Shown: positions 28,496 to 38,366, counted from the first letter of the stretch. The stretch is 64,000 nucleotides of DNA from Pseudomonas viridiflava (GCF_900585905.1 NZ_UTVH01000073.1:62001-126000), one strand, 5' to 3'. The notes: generated from the sequence alone by a model not told the origin. Translations and numbers: made by a program.

Positions 28496-31400
28496 TCAGA
28501 ACTGCCAATCCAGCGACAGGCCTACACCATGGGTTTTGTCGCGCGCGCCGAGCAAGCCGTTGTAGTCAAGATTGATCCGGGCATCCCGGGTCAACGCCAG
28601 ACTGGCCCGGGCACCGACCACTGCGGCATCGCGATCCATCGACACGCTCTGCACGGCGAACGTATTCGCCGCGCTGGCAAATGCCAGGTGCTGAGTGGAC
28701 GAGGTGTCGCTCAGGTTGTGCTGCCAGCCCAGGGTGCCGGAGACGTCCAGCTTCTGACTGTCGTTGAGATTGAAACGACTGCCCGCCCGCAAGCCGAGGG
28801 TCGACAGCACAGTGTCGCGACTGTCATCGCCGCCCTTGAGCGCCGTGGCGCCGCCCTTCTCGGTGAAGCTGTCGCTGTCGAAGTGCACGTAGGCCAGATT
28901 GGCGAAGGGTTCCAGTGCCAGGGGTTGCAGGTTCAAACGATAGGCCGCTTCGGTGAAGACTTGCGTCGACTGCGCATCGCGCTTGACCTTCAAGCGCTCG
29001 GGTGAAGCGCCGACTTGCACGTCGCGCTTGACGTCGATGCGGTGCCAGCTGTGCGACGCGCCTGCCGTCAGACGCAACGCGCCTTGCTCGTGGCCGATGT
29101 AGGCGCCCAGATGATAGCTGTCCGCCGCTGCGCTGGAATGGGTGTCGTCACCCAGGCCCAACGAGGAGTCGCTGTAACCCGCCATGGCCCCCAGCCGGGT
29201 GTGTTCAGCCACCAGGCCATCGACGCCTACCAGCAGGCCGCCCAGGGATGAAGTCGAACTGGCGCCGTCGCTGCTGCCGGAGTTCTTGCCCCAGGCGCCC
29301 AGCGCCTTGACCCAGACATTGTTATCGTCGGTGCCCGGCGCGGCTTGATCGTACAGGCCTTCAACGCGCAAACGGTCACTGACGGCGTCGCGCAACTGGC
29401 GGCTGTCGTTGATCAACTGAGTGGCGATTGCCGGGTGCACTTCACCCGACAACTGGGTGAAGGTGCGACGCGCGGTGGCGCCATCAGGGCTGGCTAAAAG
29501 ACTTTCGTACACCGAATCACCCGTGCCCAGTTGCTCGGCAGCGGCAGCCACGCTGGCTTGGTTGGCGGTCTGCGCAACGCTGGCAAAACTGTCGGCGTTG
29601 CGTTCCAGCGCCAGCGAGACACCGTTGGCGCCGTAGCTCAGGTTGCCGTCCACGAACGCATAATTATCCAGCACCGAAGCGAATTGGCCCTGCACGCCCC
29701 CCGCTGCCTGCAGCACGTTGAATTGACGACCGAGCACGCTGCCGATGGCGTTGCTGCCAGTCGCGGCTGTGGCATTTTCCGGAGACAGCGCCAGGGTGGC
29801 GCCATTTATCGTGGCTTGCCCACCGACCACGATGCGGTCACTGGCGAGCGGCGAAAACTCGACTGCGTAGATGGCACCTGGGGCCAGGGTGAAGTCGCCC
29901 GCCACTTGCAGCGTGCCGATGGAATTGCCGGGGGCGACCGTACCACCGCGGTTGGCCAGCAGCGAACCGACCCGGCCGTTGCCGCCCAGGATGCCGCTGT
30001 CGTTTACCGTCACGGCGGAGGCCAGTGAGCCGTTCACCGCCAGGCGCCCCTGATTGACCAGGGTCGGGCCGCTATACGTGTTGGCGCCAGTCAGCACCAG
30101 TGTGCCGATGCCTTGCTTGGTCAGGCCGCCATGCCCGGAAATCGCGTTGCTCCAGGTATCCAGCCCGCATTGCACGCCGCTGCAGATACGCTGGGTCGGC
30201 CTGCCTGCGTCGACCACCGCACCGACGCCCGGCAGATCAACCACAAACTGGCTGTCGCCGTAAGCGCCACTGATGCGAAATTCGGCCGGAATATCCGCTT
30301 CGGTCACCAGCATGCTCGGGCCGTTGATGGCCTTGCCCAGGTTGATCATGCCCCAGCCATAAAGCGCATCAACGCCAGGATCACCGAGATCAGTGGCGGT
30401 GGTTTTCAACACCTCGGCGACTTGTGCACCGCTCATGTACGGGAAACGCTCCATCAACACCGCCATGCTGCCGGCGACGTGAGGCGCGGCCATGGACGTG
30501 CCGTTCTTGTTGGCCCAGCCCACGGTCAGGTCCTGCAGGCTGCTGCCGTTGAGCACTGAACTGAAGATGCGTGTGCCCGGCGCCGACACGCAGAAGCTGG
30601 CGGTATAGCCGCAGCGCGACGAGAAGGTGCTCAAGGTGTAGGGGTTAGTTGCAGCGGCAGCGGCGTTGGGATTTTGCTGCAAGGCCGCGACGGTCAGCCA
30701 ATTTGGCGCGATATCGGGCACGAAGTACCCGAGCCCGGCCATGGCATCCGGGTTGTTGAGGTTGTAATCGTTACCTGCGGCGAAAATCGTCACCACGCCG
30801 CTGCGGGCGGCATCAATGGCGCCCTGATAGGCACCGCCTGGCCGGGTGCCGAGGATCTGGCGAATCTGATCGAACTGTAGTTGGGCGTCCTGCACGGTGA
30901 AGTGCGGGAAGGCCGGGTCGCGACCGCCCTGAGCGAAGCGGTCGGTGATGCCGATGCCCCAACTGTTGTTGATGACCCGCGCGCCACTGGCCACCAGCGC
31001 ATTCCAGCCGGCCTGATACACAGCACCATCGTTGCCCAGCACGATGCCGTCTTCCGGGCCGGGGTCGCCGTTGTCAGCGCTGATGATTTGCGCGCCGTAG
31101 GCCACGCCGTGCATCGGCCCGCCGTCGCGGTTGCCACCGGCAATGCCGCCCACGTGGGTGCCGTGATTGCCCAGTTTGCCGTTGGAATCGGGTGTCGGTG
31201 CGCCGTCATAACGGAACGCGTCACCGGCTTTGACCGGGATGTAAGGGTCGGTGTATTCGCGAATGCCGCTGGTAACCAGGTTGATCACCTTGTCAGGGCT
31301 GGCGAATTCCGGGTGCGGGGCATACACAGGCTGGTCGAAGATCCCCAGCTTGATGCCCTTGCCGCTATAGCCCGCCGCGTAGGCCTGATCGGCGTTGATG

Positions 31401-31609
31401 GCGCCCAGGCCCCATTCGGCGTTGAACTCGGCGCTGCGCCAGCTGGCCGCATTGCCGCTCTGCCCCGCCTCGACGTACGGCGCGGCATGGGCCACGCTCA
31501 AGGTGGCGAGGTAGCACGCCAATGCGCCACAGGAGGCGCGATTGATGGCCCGGATGGACTTGCGAATGGAGCTGACAGACGCCTGCCGAGTGACTGATAC
31601 ATCTTTCAT
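28496..31609 (-). CDS. Subtilisin-like autotransporter serine protease (first of a tandem pair)
   Basis: This 1037-residue protein has an extended signal peptide ending near AHA (residues 40-42). An S8 peptidase domain follows, with Asp92 (in LGIFDQP, not the usual D-S/T-G), His149 (NHGTHVGGIAGG) and Ser372 (NGTSMAAPHVAG). A passenger-associated repeat (GIGTLVLTGANTYSGPT) and an autotransporter beta-barrel end in LDWQF. It is proposed to cleave proteins at or outside the cell surface. I chose ATG 31609; an in-frame GTG at 31618 lies too close to the ribosome site. A paralogue lies directly upstream. Confidence 0.93.
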   Translation of the reverse strand: MKDVSVTRQASVSSIRKSIRAINRASCGALACYLATLSVAHAAPYVEAGQSGNAASWRSAEFNAEWGLGAINADQAYAAGYSGKGIKLGIFDQPVYAPHPEFASPDKVINLVTSGIREYTDPYIPVKAGDAFRYDGAPTPDSNGKLGNHGTHVGGIAGGNRDGGPMHGVAYGAQIISADNGDPGPEDGIVLGNDGAVYQAGWNALVASGARVINNSWGIGITDRFAQGGRDPAFPHFTVQDAQLQFDQIRQILGTRPGGAYQGAIDAARSGVVTIFAAGNDYNLNNPDAMAGLGYFVPDIAPNWLTVAALQQNPNAAAAATNPYTLSTFSSRCGYTASFCVSAPGTRIFSSVLNGSSLQDLTVGWANKNGTSMAAPHVAGSMAVLMERFPYMSGAQVAEVLKTTATDLGDPGVDALYGWGMINLGKAINGPSMLVTEADIPAEFRISGAYGDSQFVVDLPGVGAVVDAGRPTQRICSGVQCGLDTWSNAISGHGGLTKQGIGTLVLTGANTYSGPTLVNQGRLAVNGSLASAVTVNDSGILGGNGRVGSLLANRGGTVAPGNSIGTLQVAGDFTLAPGAIYAVEFSPLASDRIVVGGQATINGATLALSPENATAATGSNAIGSVLGRQFNVLQAAGGVQGQFASVLDNYAFVDGNLSYGANGVSLALERNADSFASVAQTANQASVAAAAEQLGTGDSVYESLLASPDGATARRTFTQLSGEVHPAIATQLINDSRQLRDAVSDRLRVEGLYDQAAPGTDDNNVWVKALGAWGKNSGSSDGASSTSSLGGLLVGVDGLVAEHTRLGAMAGYSDSSLGLGDDTHSSAAADSYHLGAYIGHEQGALRLTAGASHSWHRIDVKRDVQVGASPERLKVKRDAQSTQVFTEAAYRLNLQPLALEPFANLAYVHFDSDSFTEKGGATALKGGDDSRDTVLSTLGLRAGSRFNLNDSQKLDVSGTLGWQHNLSDTSSTQHLAFASAANTFAVQSVSMDRDAAVVGARASLALTRDARINLDYNGLLGARDKTHGVGLSLDWQF

Positions 31610-31647
31610 TGAGACCACCGTCCTTAGTTAACGCACACGAAACCACG

Positions 31648-31672
31648 CGCGCATGCCGCCGTGGCATGCGCG
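31648..31672 (-). terminator. Hairpin between the two protease autotransporter genes
   Basis: A 10-bp perfect stem (CGCGCATGCC with GGCATGCGCG) has a 5-nt loop. It sits 33 bp after the stop of the upstream protease gene and before the start of the downstream one. The T-rich run lies on the plus-strand side, so termination of the leftward transcript would be partial. Confidence 0.5.
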
Positions 31673-31705
31673 TTCGTTCTCTTTTTCAAGCGGGATGGAT
31701 GAGGG

Positions 31706-34700
31706 TTAGAACTGCCAGTTGAAGCTCAAGCCGACGCCGTGGCTTTTTTCACGACTGGCCAGTTGACCGCTGTAGTCCAGGCTCACGCTGGCCTGCTTGT
31801 TCAGCGCGAGGCGTGCATGGGCGCCGACCAGGACGGCGTCGCGCACCAGCGGTGAGCTTTCGACACCGAAACTGCCGCCACCTGCAGCGAAGGCCAGGTG
31901 CTGGCTGGAATCGGTGTCACTCAGGTTGTGCTGCCAGCCCAGGCTGCCAGACAGGTCAACCTTCTGCCGCTCGCTGATCGCAACGGTCTTGAGTGCGCGC
32001 ACGCCCAGCGTGCTCAACACCGCTTCACGGCTGTCGCTGCCCGCCGACAGCGCGGCGGCGTCGCCTTTCTCCGTGAAGCTGTCAGTACCCAGATGCACGT
32101 AGGCCAGATTGGCGAACGGCTCGACGGTCAGCGGCTGCAGTTGAATGCGATAAGCCGCCTCGGTGAAGAGCTGCGCGGTCTGCGCGTCATGTTTGCTTTT
32201 CTCCCGGCCGCTGGCGCCGCCCACTTGAACATCGCGTCTGGCATCGATGCGGTGCCAGGCATAGGCACCACCCAGGGTCAGGCGCAACGCGCCGATTTCG
32301 TGGCCCAGATAAGCACCCAGGTGATAGCTGTCCACCGACGCGCGGGAGTGGGTGCCTGAGCCCATGTTCAACGAACTGTCGCTGTAACCGCCGACCAGCC
32401 CCAGCCGGGTGTCATCGCCGACATCACCGTCGACGCCCGCCAACAAACCGCCAATGGAGGTGGTGTAACCAGCCGTGTCACTGCGCGAGTCGGTCTTGCC
32501 CCAGGCGCCCAATGCCTTGAGCCAGACATTGTCCTGCGCTGCATGCTCGCCATCGGCGCCGAAGACGCTGGCGCCCAGACGTTCGCTCACCGCATCGCGC
32601 AGATATCGGCTGTCGTTGATCAGTACGCTGCTGACGGCAGGGTAAATCTCACCCGACAACTGCTGAACGCTGTTGCGCGCCGACGCGGCGTCCTGCGCGA
32701 GCAACAGATTTTCGTACAACGCGTTACCTGCCCCCAACTGCTCGGCGGCCGCGGCCACCGCCCGCTGGTTGGGAGTTTGCGCCACGCTGTCAAAGGCTGC
32801 CGTGCGCTCGATGTTCAGCGCGACACCGGTGGCTGAATAGTCGAGACGACCACCAAGGAACGCGTAATTGGACGTCACTGCGCCGAACTGACCGTTCACG
32901 CCATTGGCCGCTTGCAGCACGTTGTACTGGCGCCCGATTACACTCTGGCTTGGCGCTGCGCTCAGTGTTGGCGGCGCTTCATCCACGCTCAGTGTCATGT
33001 TGGCGCCCGTCACCGTTGCGCTGCCGGTGGCGACAATGCGGTCGCTGGCACTGGGCGACAGTTCCACCGCGTAAGTGGAGCCCGGCTCGAAGACCACGTC
33101 ACCGTTCACCTGCAGGGTGCCGATGGAATTACCCGGCGCCACACGGCCGCCACTTCGGGCGGTCAGGTTGCCGACTTGGCCGTTGCCACCCAGCGTACCG
33201 CCCGCATTGACCTGCACGGCGGACGCCAGTGCGCCATTGACCGAGAGCAGCCCGCCATTGACCTGAGTGTCACCGCGATAGCTGTTGTTGCCCTCCAGTA
33301 TCAATCGACCGGCGCCGGACTTGATCAGGCTGCCCTGATACTGGCGCTGGGCCGCTGCCGCAGCGCGGGCGGTTCCCACGGCATAGTCAGCCTGATCCTG
33401 CTGGCTGGCCGTGCTGGCAACACCGTTCTGCCAGCCTTTGCTGACCAGCGTCTGTTGCCAGGCTGCCTGCTCAATGCTGTCCTCGGCCTGGCGCTGGCGC
33501 AGCGCCTGATCGGTAATATCGTTGCTCCAGACATCGCTCTGCCCGGCGCCGAGATTGGCGTCGAACGTCCCCAGCAATTGGCCCGGACCGCGCATTGCCC
33601 GCTGCAGATCGGCCACGCCCCAGCCCACGCTGGCAGTGGGCGCCTGAGTCACCGAGCCATCAAGCTGGGTCGCGGTAGTCAGCAGCACCTGCAAGGCCTG
33701 CTCATTGTTCATGTACGGGTAGCGTTCCATCACCAATGCCAGCGCACCGGTGGCGTGAGGTGCGGACATCGACGTCCCGGACTTGATCGCGTAGCCACCG
33801 CCCGGCACCGTGCTGTTGATCAGTCGGCCCGGCATGGTGATGCACCAGTATTTGGCCGCACCACACTGGTTGTAGCGCTGGCCGTTGGTGCTGTCGAGGC
33901 CCGACACTGCCAGCCAGTGGCCTTCCAGGTCCGGTTCGAAGTACGGCAGCGAGGCGCGCACGCTGGCGTTGGCATAGCCGGTGTTGCCGGCACTGAAGAC
34001 GTTGATCACACCTTTGCGCGAGACATTGGCGGCTTCGTCCAGCCAGGTGCCCCGGTTGTAGTGCTGAGCGTAGGCGGCGCGCACACCCTCGAGGGTGGCA
34101 TAAGTGACGTCAGGCGGCTGGCTGCCCCAACTGTTGTTGATGGCGCGCACACCGGCATCGGCCAGCGCGCCATAAACGGCTTTGAAGTAGCGCGGGTCAG
34201 GATTGGGGCCGAACAGGAAGCTGTCGTTCTGATTGGTATTGCCCACGTAGATCTGCGCGTTGTACGCCACGCCATGCATGCCAACGCCATCGCGAGCAGC
34301 GCCCATGGTGCCGGTGACGTGGGTGCCATGGGTATCGTTGTTGGGGTTGATGGCGCCGCTGACGCTGAAGGCCGATCCATCGACGTAAGTGCCATTGGCG
34401 GTCACGGCGTGATAGCGCGACGGTGTGGCTTCGGGATGAGAAGGGTCGAAACCGGAATCCAGCGCACCAATCTTGACACCATTGCCCGTAATCCCGGCGG
34501 CATACGCCTGATCGGCCTGAATCCGCCCCAGCCCCCAGTCACTCTGGAACTCGGCTGACCGCCAACTGGCGGCGTCGCCCAACTTGCCCTGCTCGACGTA
34601 CTCGGCATGGGCATAACAGCCAACAGTGAGAGACAGCATGCAAAGCGCGCCAGTTGCGGCAGGTTTGACTGAATAACGAACAGCACTAAAGGTCTTCGAC

Positions 34701-34708
34701 TTTTGCAT
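31706..34708 (-). CDS. Subtilisin-like autotransporter serine protease (second of a tandem pair)
   Basis: This 1000-residue paralogue of the neighbouring protease has a signal peptide (GALCMLSLTVGCYAHA, cleavage near residue 35). The S8 triad is complete: Asp84 (GALDSGFDP), His127 (NDTHGTHVTG) and Ser312 (SGTSMSAPHATG). Unlike its neighbour it has the classical DSG motif. The linker contains a PATR-like repeat (GRLILEGNNSYRGDTQ), and the barrel ends LSFNWQF. The barrels of the two proteins are much more alike than the protease domains, as expected after an old duplication with diverging specificity. AT-rich DNA upstream is the likely promoter region. Confidence 0.93.
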   Translation of the reverse strand: MQKSKTFSAVRYSVKPAATGALCMLSLTVGCYAHAEYVEQGKLGDAASWRSAEFQSDWGLGRIQADQAYAAGITGNGVKIGALDSGFDPSHPEATPSRYHAVTANGTYVDGSAFSVSGAINPNNDTHGTHVTGTMGAARDGVGMHGVAYNAQIYVGNTNQNDSFLFGPNPDPRYFKAVYGALADAGVRAINNSWGSQPPDVTYATLEGVRAAYAQHYNRGTWLDEAANVSRKGVINVFSAGNTGYANASVRASLPYFEPDLEGHWLAVSGLDSTNGQRYNQCGAAKYWCITMPGRLINSTVPGGGYAIKSGTSMSAPHATGALALVMERYPYMNNEQALQVLLTTATQLDGSVTQAPTASVGWGVADLQRAMRGPGQLLGTFDANLGAGQSDVWSNDITDQALRQRQAEDSIEQAAWQQTLVSKGWQNGVASTASQQDQADYAVGTARAAAAAQRQYQGSLIKSGAGRLILEGNNSYRGDTQVNGGLLSVNGALASAVQVNAGGTLGGNGQVGNLTARSGGRVAPGNSIGTLQVNGDVVFEPGSTYAVELSPSASDRIVATGSATVTGANMTLSVDEAPPTLSAAPSQSVIGRQYNVLQAANGVNGQFGAVTSNYAFLGGRLDYSATGVALNIERTAAFDSVAQTPNQRAVAAAAEQLGAGNALYENLLLAQDAASARNSVQQLSGEIYPAVSSVLINDSRYLRDAVSERLGASVFGADGEHAAQDNVWLKALGAWGKTDSRSDTAGYTTSIGGLLAGVDGDVGDDTRLGLVGGYSDSSLNMGSGTHSRASVDSYHLGAYLGHEIGALRLTLGGAYAWHRIDARRDVQVGGASGREKSKHDAQTAQLFTEAAYRIQLQPLTVEPFANLAYVHLGTDSFTEKGDAAALSAGSDSREAVLSTLGVRALKTVAISERQKVDLSGSLGWQHNLSDTDSSQHLAFAAGGGSFGVESSPLVRDAVLVGAHARLALNKQASVSLDYSGQLASREKSHGVGLSFNWQF

Positions 34709-35270
34709 CCCTGCCCACCTGATAACTGTTAGCTCCCTATTGAGCGCCGTAAGAACATAATCTGCTCTTAAACACTTGGCAACAGTTTTGTTTCAGTCTT
34801 GATACAATAAAATTCAGTGTCTAATGTGAATCAAGCGTTATAAAAACCAGTGATAACCTGTTGAAATATTGAACTATTTCTTTCAGTTGCCACGCCAGAA
34901 TTGCTATTCAGAATAGTGGCACTTTAATTCCATCGCTATTCAAATGTGCTTCAGCCGCCGCATTGTGGACCAATAAAAAATTGGTTACCTCTAACGCAAC
35001 GGCCGCAAGCGCTGAGTACTATGTGCGGAATTTGTTTGCACGCTCAAATAACAATAATTTTCAACTTCGAAGTGCGAATGAAAGGGCTCGCGCATTGGAA
35101 TTCTTCGACAAGCCGGGGTGGTTCAACAGTCGCGTCCGGTGGCGACTGCCAGGTGGATCACCGAAAGCAGGCTGCAGCGGTGCTCTGGTCATGCTAAAAG
35201 AACGCAGCATTGAGATCGGCCATTTGCATGAGTGCCCGAGACACAGCGATCACCCCTTTCAGGACGTCAC
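34709..35270. other. AT-rich intergenic region upstream of the protease genes
   Basis: About 560 bp with clearly lower GC than the flanks, especially 34740-35060. Two overlapping short frames (34946-35197, 34963-35274) lack a convincing start, ribosome site or family pattern, and I do not call them. The region probably carries the promoter of the leftward protease gene and that of the rightward small HTH gene. Confidence 0.5.
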
Positions 35271-35510
35271 ATGACACCCAACGCCGAACGCTACAACCCC
35301 TCTACCGACTACGCCGACAAGCTAATCTCGCAAATCGGACAAACCCCCTCGTGGATCGCCAAACGCATCGGGGTCACTGACAAACGCATCAAGTACATCC
35401 TTGAAGGCGAGAGGACCGTGAAGGGTGAAACCACTGCCATCCAGATGACCTACACCGAACAATTTGCCCTGGAGTGCCTGGCGGCCGAGGCCAAGGCCCT
35501 GAAGAAATAA
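35271..35510 (+). CDS. Small helix-turn-helix-like protein
   Basis: This 79-residue protein contains a probable DNA-binding motif: ADKLISQIGQTPSWIAKRIG then VTDKRIKYILEGER, with the typical helix-turn-helix spacing, followed by a C-terminal helix (QFALECLAAEAKALKK). It resembles Cro/phage-repressor-like small regulators, but I cannot name a family. I chose ATG 35271; a longer frame starts at 35232. Confidence 0.6.
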   Translation: MTPNAERYNPSTDYADKLISQIGQTPSWIAKRIGVTDKRIKYILEGERTVKGETTAIQMTYTEQFALECLAAEAKALKK

Positions 35511-35684
35511 AGCTCGCGAGCGCAGCAAGGCGACCTCGTGAATGGCCTTGATGAGCGCACGACCGCTGCGCTTATAACGCACAAAAAAATTGAACCGCTT
35601 TTGCGCGCATCCACCTAATGATCAGCGAGTGGATATTTCCACAAGCCAGGTGCCAATACCGGCACATTCCGAGAGGTGGTTAAC

Positions 35685-35954
35685 GTGGCTAAAGACGACA
35701 AGAAAAGCAAAGATGAAGCTTCGAAAGCCAGCAAGGATTTGAAAGACAAAAAATCCTCACCGGCCAAGAAATCAGCCGCCGCCTCGGCGCTTTCGAAGTC
35801 TTCCGACAAGAAAGACAAGAAGAAAGACGCTGAGCCGAAGAAAGCCGCAAAGCCCGCTAAGAAAGCTGATAGCGCGCCAGAAAAGGCGAAGAAGTCAGAG
35901 AAGAAATCAGATAAGGTTGAAAAGGCCGAAAAGCCTGCAAAGAAGAAAAAGTGA
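35685..35954 (+). CDS. Lysine/alanine/serine-rich low-complexity protein
   Basis: This 89-residue protein consists almost only of Lys, Ala, Ser, Asp, Glu and Pro (KKSAAASALSKSSDKKDKKK, then KAEKPAKKKK at the end). It recalls histone-H1-like proteins such as AlgP, which bind nucleic acid, but it has no KPAA heptad array and is more acidic. The preferred start is the GTG at 35685, 8 bases after GAGAGG; another in-frame GTG is at 35676. A hairpin follows the stop. Function is unknown; nucleoid or RNA binding is only a guess. Confidence 0.6.
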   Translation: MAKDDKKSKDEASKASKDLKDKKSSPAKKSAAASALSKSSDKKDKKKDAEPKKAAKPAKKADSAPEKAKKSEKKSDKVEKAEKPAKKKK

Positions 35955-35967
35955 TAGCGGCTGTCTG

Positions 35968-35986
35968 CTAGGGCTTTTTGCCCTAG
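35968..35986 (+). terminator. Hairpin after the Lys-rich gene
   Basis: CTAGGGC and GCCCTAG form a 7-bp stem with a TTTTT loop, 14 bp after the stop codon. The downstream T tract is missing, so strength is uncertain. Confidence 0.5.
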
Positions 35987-36107
35987 CGTCCTTATCAGAG
36001 AGCGTTTCATAGGTTCAATGACTGCCTCGGCTCTAACCTTGGTAAACACGGCTATAGCCCAACTACAGCATTGCGTCTGGTCACACCGCTGACGTCAGTA
36101 ATGGCCA

Positions 36108-37409
36108 TCACGCGGGGACCCAAGCAATTTCGAAATATCGCGACTCCGGCTTTTCACTCACTCGAATGAGTTCCTTGCCGAGCGCAGCCAGGTCAGTAAC
36201 CAGATCTGGGTGCGGGTGTTTTTTGGCATTCGACTTCGCGCACACAAGTAACCGGGCGCTGGCTAGCTCTGTAACGTACAGGAATCGTTCTGCAGTAAAA
36301 GCCAACTTTGAGCCATGGTGCGGCAGACCGAAAATACCGACTTTTTCGAATATCTCGCTATAAAATTCCCGCCACGCATCAAATAGGTAATCAGTCGTTA
36401 ATATTGCGTCGCCAGTGGTCAGCCAACCCAATGAGCTCGAGTCTCTATCGTCATGCCACGAACAGCTACTCAGTGCCGTTTTATCGAGGCCACCGTGCCC
36501 CCTGGAATGCGGGGGTTCTCCACTGTACACACTAAGAGACGGGACATTGTCGTCGTTGTGCAGCGCTTTGTAGCATTTCTTCAGCCTGGCCCGCAGTGCA
36601 GGATCCCCGATGACTCGCTGGAGAAGATCTCCACGCTTAATCCCCCACGATGAAGGAGATTTGGCGAGATTCGTCTTGATGAAAGCTGCCACTTTCGCAT
36701 GAAACGCTCTCATCTTCCGCGCATCGAACACATGGCAGTACGGCGCGACTATCCAACGCGGCGTTCTGGGCGCGCCTATTTGGAACTGGACGCGCGACAT
36801 CAAAATTTTCTGTGTCGCACTGGAACCACGTTTTAAATCTTCCGCCACTTGCGACAATTGACGCTTTTCTCCAGGCGCTTCGCGGCCAACAACCCTTAGC
36901 CGTGGGCCCTCTCTATCTTCGAGCGCCCCCCACAAAATGGGCGGCGCCTCGATATCAGATGTCAAAGTACCGCTGTCACCGTCATCACGCGTCAGTTGAA
37001 TCACGACACTTACGTGTCGTTTGCGCAGCCATCCTGCGGGATCGCTGAGGAACGCAAGATAGTCACTGGTCACATCCCCTTTGGTCACCGCCGCCGCAGA
37101 AATCAATGTAAAGGTGTCGATGTGCGGGAGCACGACCGTATGCACCTTCGTGCTCGTGTTGGTAAAAAGCAAGTCAATACCCTGGACGTGATCAATGTCC
37201 AGGTGAGAAATGAAAAGCACATCAATGATCGACGGTAGTCGGGCGCTCTCTCGTGTCAAAACTTTACCAATAAGCTTTCGATCCAACGAGCCGCAATCGA
37301 ACATGAAGCTGAAAGGCCGTGCTCCGCCTCCCGTCTCGATATTGCAAATCAGCATCCCACCCTGACCGACTGGAATTTGGTGAGTGTGGACGTATAACCG
37401 TGAGGACAT
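36108..37409 (-). CDS. Metallo-beta-lactamase-fold hydrolase
   Basis: This 433-residue protein has a divergent MBL fold. The metal motif reads SHLDIDHVQG (His69, Asp71, Asp73, His74), a variant of HxHxDH also seen in ComEC-like proteins. A C-terminal FGLPHHGSKLAF motif gives further ligands, preceded by TTGDAILTTDY. A long insert (about residues 110-330) separates the two halves. No membrane segments are seen. The ATG at 37409 has GGAGAA seven bases upstream. The substrate is unknown; nucleotide or nucleic-acid hydrolysis is possible. It stands alone, with no obvious partner. Confidence 0.75.
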   Translation of the reverse strand: MSSRLYVHTHQIPVGQGGMLICNIETGGGARPFSFMFDCGSLDRKLIGKVLTRESARLPSIIDVLFISHLDIDHVQGIDLLFTNTSTKVHTVVLPHIDTFTLISAAAVTKGDVTSDYLAFLSDPAGWLRKRHVSVVIQLTRDDGDSGTLTSDIEAPPILWGALEDREGPRLRVVGREAPGEKRQLSQVAEDLKRGSSATQKILMSRVQFQIGAPRTPRWIVAPYCHVFDARKMRAFHAKVAAFIKTNLAKSPSSWGIKRGDLLQRVIGDPALRARLKKCYKALHNDDNVPSLSVYSGEPPHSRGHGGLDKTALSSCSWHDDRDSSSLGWLTTGDAILTTDYLFDAWREFYSEIFEKVGIFGLPHHGSKLAFTAERFLYVTELASARLLVCAKSNAKKHPHPDLVTDLAALGKELIRVSEKPESRYFEIAWVPA

Positions 37410-37802
37410 TCCCTTCTCCAATTGCTTGACCTGCGCCTCAGCGCTCGGCTCTTTTATTCTTTAGTGCGGCATCTTCTCAGGCTTTGCGCGCCTTAGCTAC
37501 GATGGAAGGTCAAACTCAACTCTCTTCGCGACTTCAGCTTTCATGCCGCCCTGTCTGAGTACTCGCAGTCGCCTCAGTAGCTAGGTGCATGGCGATATAC
37601 TCCGGCAAGCGCGGCAAATGAGCGCGCCCCAACAGAAGGCGCAAGATGACGATGTTCAACAAGATCGCCGCCTGCGTAGACTAATCCTTGAAAAACGCCA
37701 GTCCTTCCAGAACTTGGTCAGAACAATGCTTGCGGCTCACCTTTCACAGAGTCACAAGCTCACTACTGCCGGGGCCGACTGATCAATGCTCGGGTTTTTC
37801 GG
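37410..37802. other. Intergenic region without a supported gene
   Basis: A 65-codon frame at 37585-37782 is open, but has no ribosome site or recognisable pattern. The end of this region (about 37766-37782) shares a CTGCCGGGGCCGACTG word with the start of the hypothetical gene near 38932-38946, which may be a trace of duplication or chance. Confidence 0.35.
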
Positions 37803-38237
37803 TCAAACATTTTCATCACCAGACCGAATAAATGAATACCGATCAATATCAGATCTAAGCTGCCAGCCCTGGCTGCGCCAATAATCGCCCGCTGTAGCAT
37901 TAGTCTTGAAGACATCAAGATGGCATTTAAGTATGCCGTGGCGCTCAAGGCTAGAAAGACAACGCTCCACCAGCGCATTTGCAATGCCTTGCCGCCGAAA
38001 CGTTGGCAGGACCACCAGATGCTGCAAGTAGCCTCTTCGGCCATCGTGCCCGCACATGATGCATCCGCCTAGAACCCCTCCAACTTCAGCGACGAAGCTC
38101 AGCTCGGGATTGCGCTCCAGGTATCGGGACGTCGATTCGCGAGAGTCTGCATCACGAATGGAAACCCCCGGCGTGCGCCTCATGATTTCCATGACTGCGT
38201 CGTAATCGTCCAGGGTCATGATGCGAATGTTGAGCAT
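37803..38237 (-). CDS. GNAT-family N-acetyltransferase
   Basis: This 144-residue protein has the acetyl-CoA-binding core. Strand 4 and the A motif read LQHLVVLPTFRRQGIANALVERC (R/Q-x-x-G-x-A), and DVFKTNATAGDYWRSQGW follows as the B motif. It is typical of small RimI-like acetyltransferases, whose substrate cannot be predicted. The ATG at 38237 follows AAGGCGCC; a longer frame to 38282 is less likely. Confidence 0.85.
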   Translation of the reverse strand: MLNIRIMTLDDYDAVMEIMRRTPGVSIRDADSRESTSRYLERNPELSFVAEVGGVLGGCIMCGHDGRRGYLQHLVVLPTFRRQGIANALVERCLSSLERHGILKCHLDVFKTNATAGDYWRSQGWQLRSDIDRYSFIRSGDENV

Positions 38238-38366
38238 TGGTGGCGCCTTGTCTGGGTTAACTGTAGAGCACTGAGACGTCATGCCTGGACGTGCGTTCTG
38301 GAACCTTCATTCGCCTGCTAAAAACGGGACAGCGTCAGGCCTATTCCGAAGGTTTGGCACAAGCCG

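Noticed and set aside
34946..35274. Two overlapping short frames in AT-rich DNA
   Set aside because: No ribosome site, no good start and no recognisable pattern.
36822..36852. GGAACC-N17-CCAC on the plus strand
   Set aside because: It lies inside the MBL gene on the antisense strand, the spacing is too long, the terminal A is missing, and no gene follows.
37585..37782. 65-codon frame between the MBL and GNAT genes
   Set aside because: No ribosome site and no protein pattern; probably chance.
38298..38325. GGAACC near the GNAT gene
   Set aside because: The downstream half reads AAAC rather than CCAC, and no rightward gene follows.
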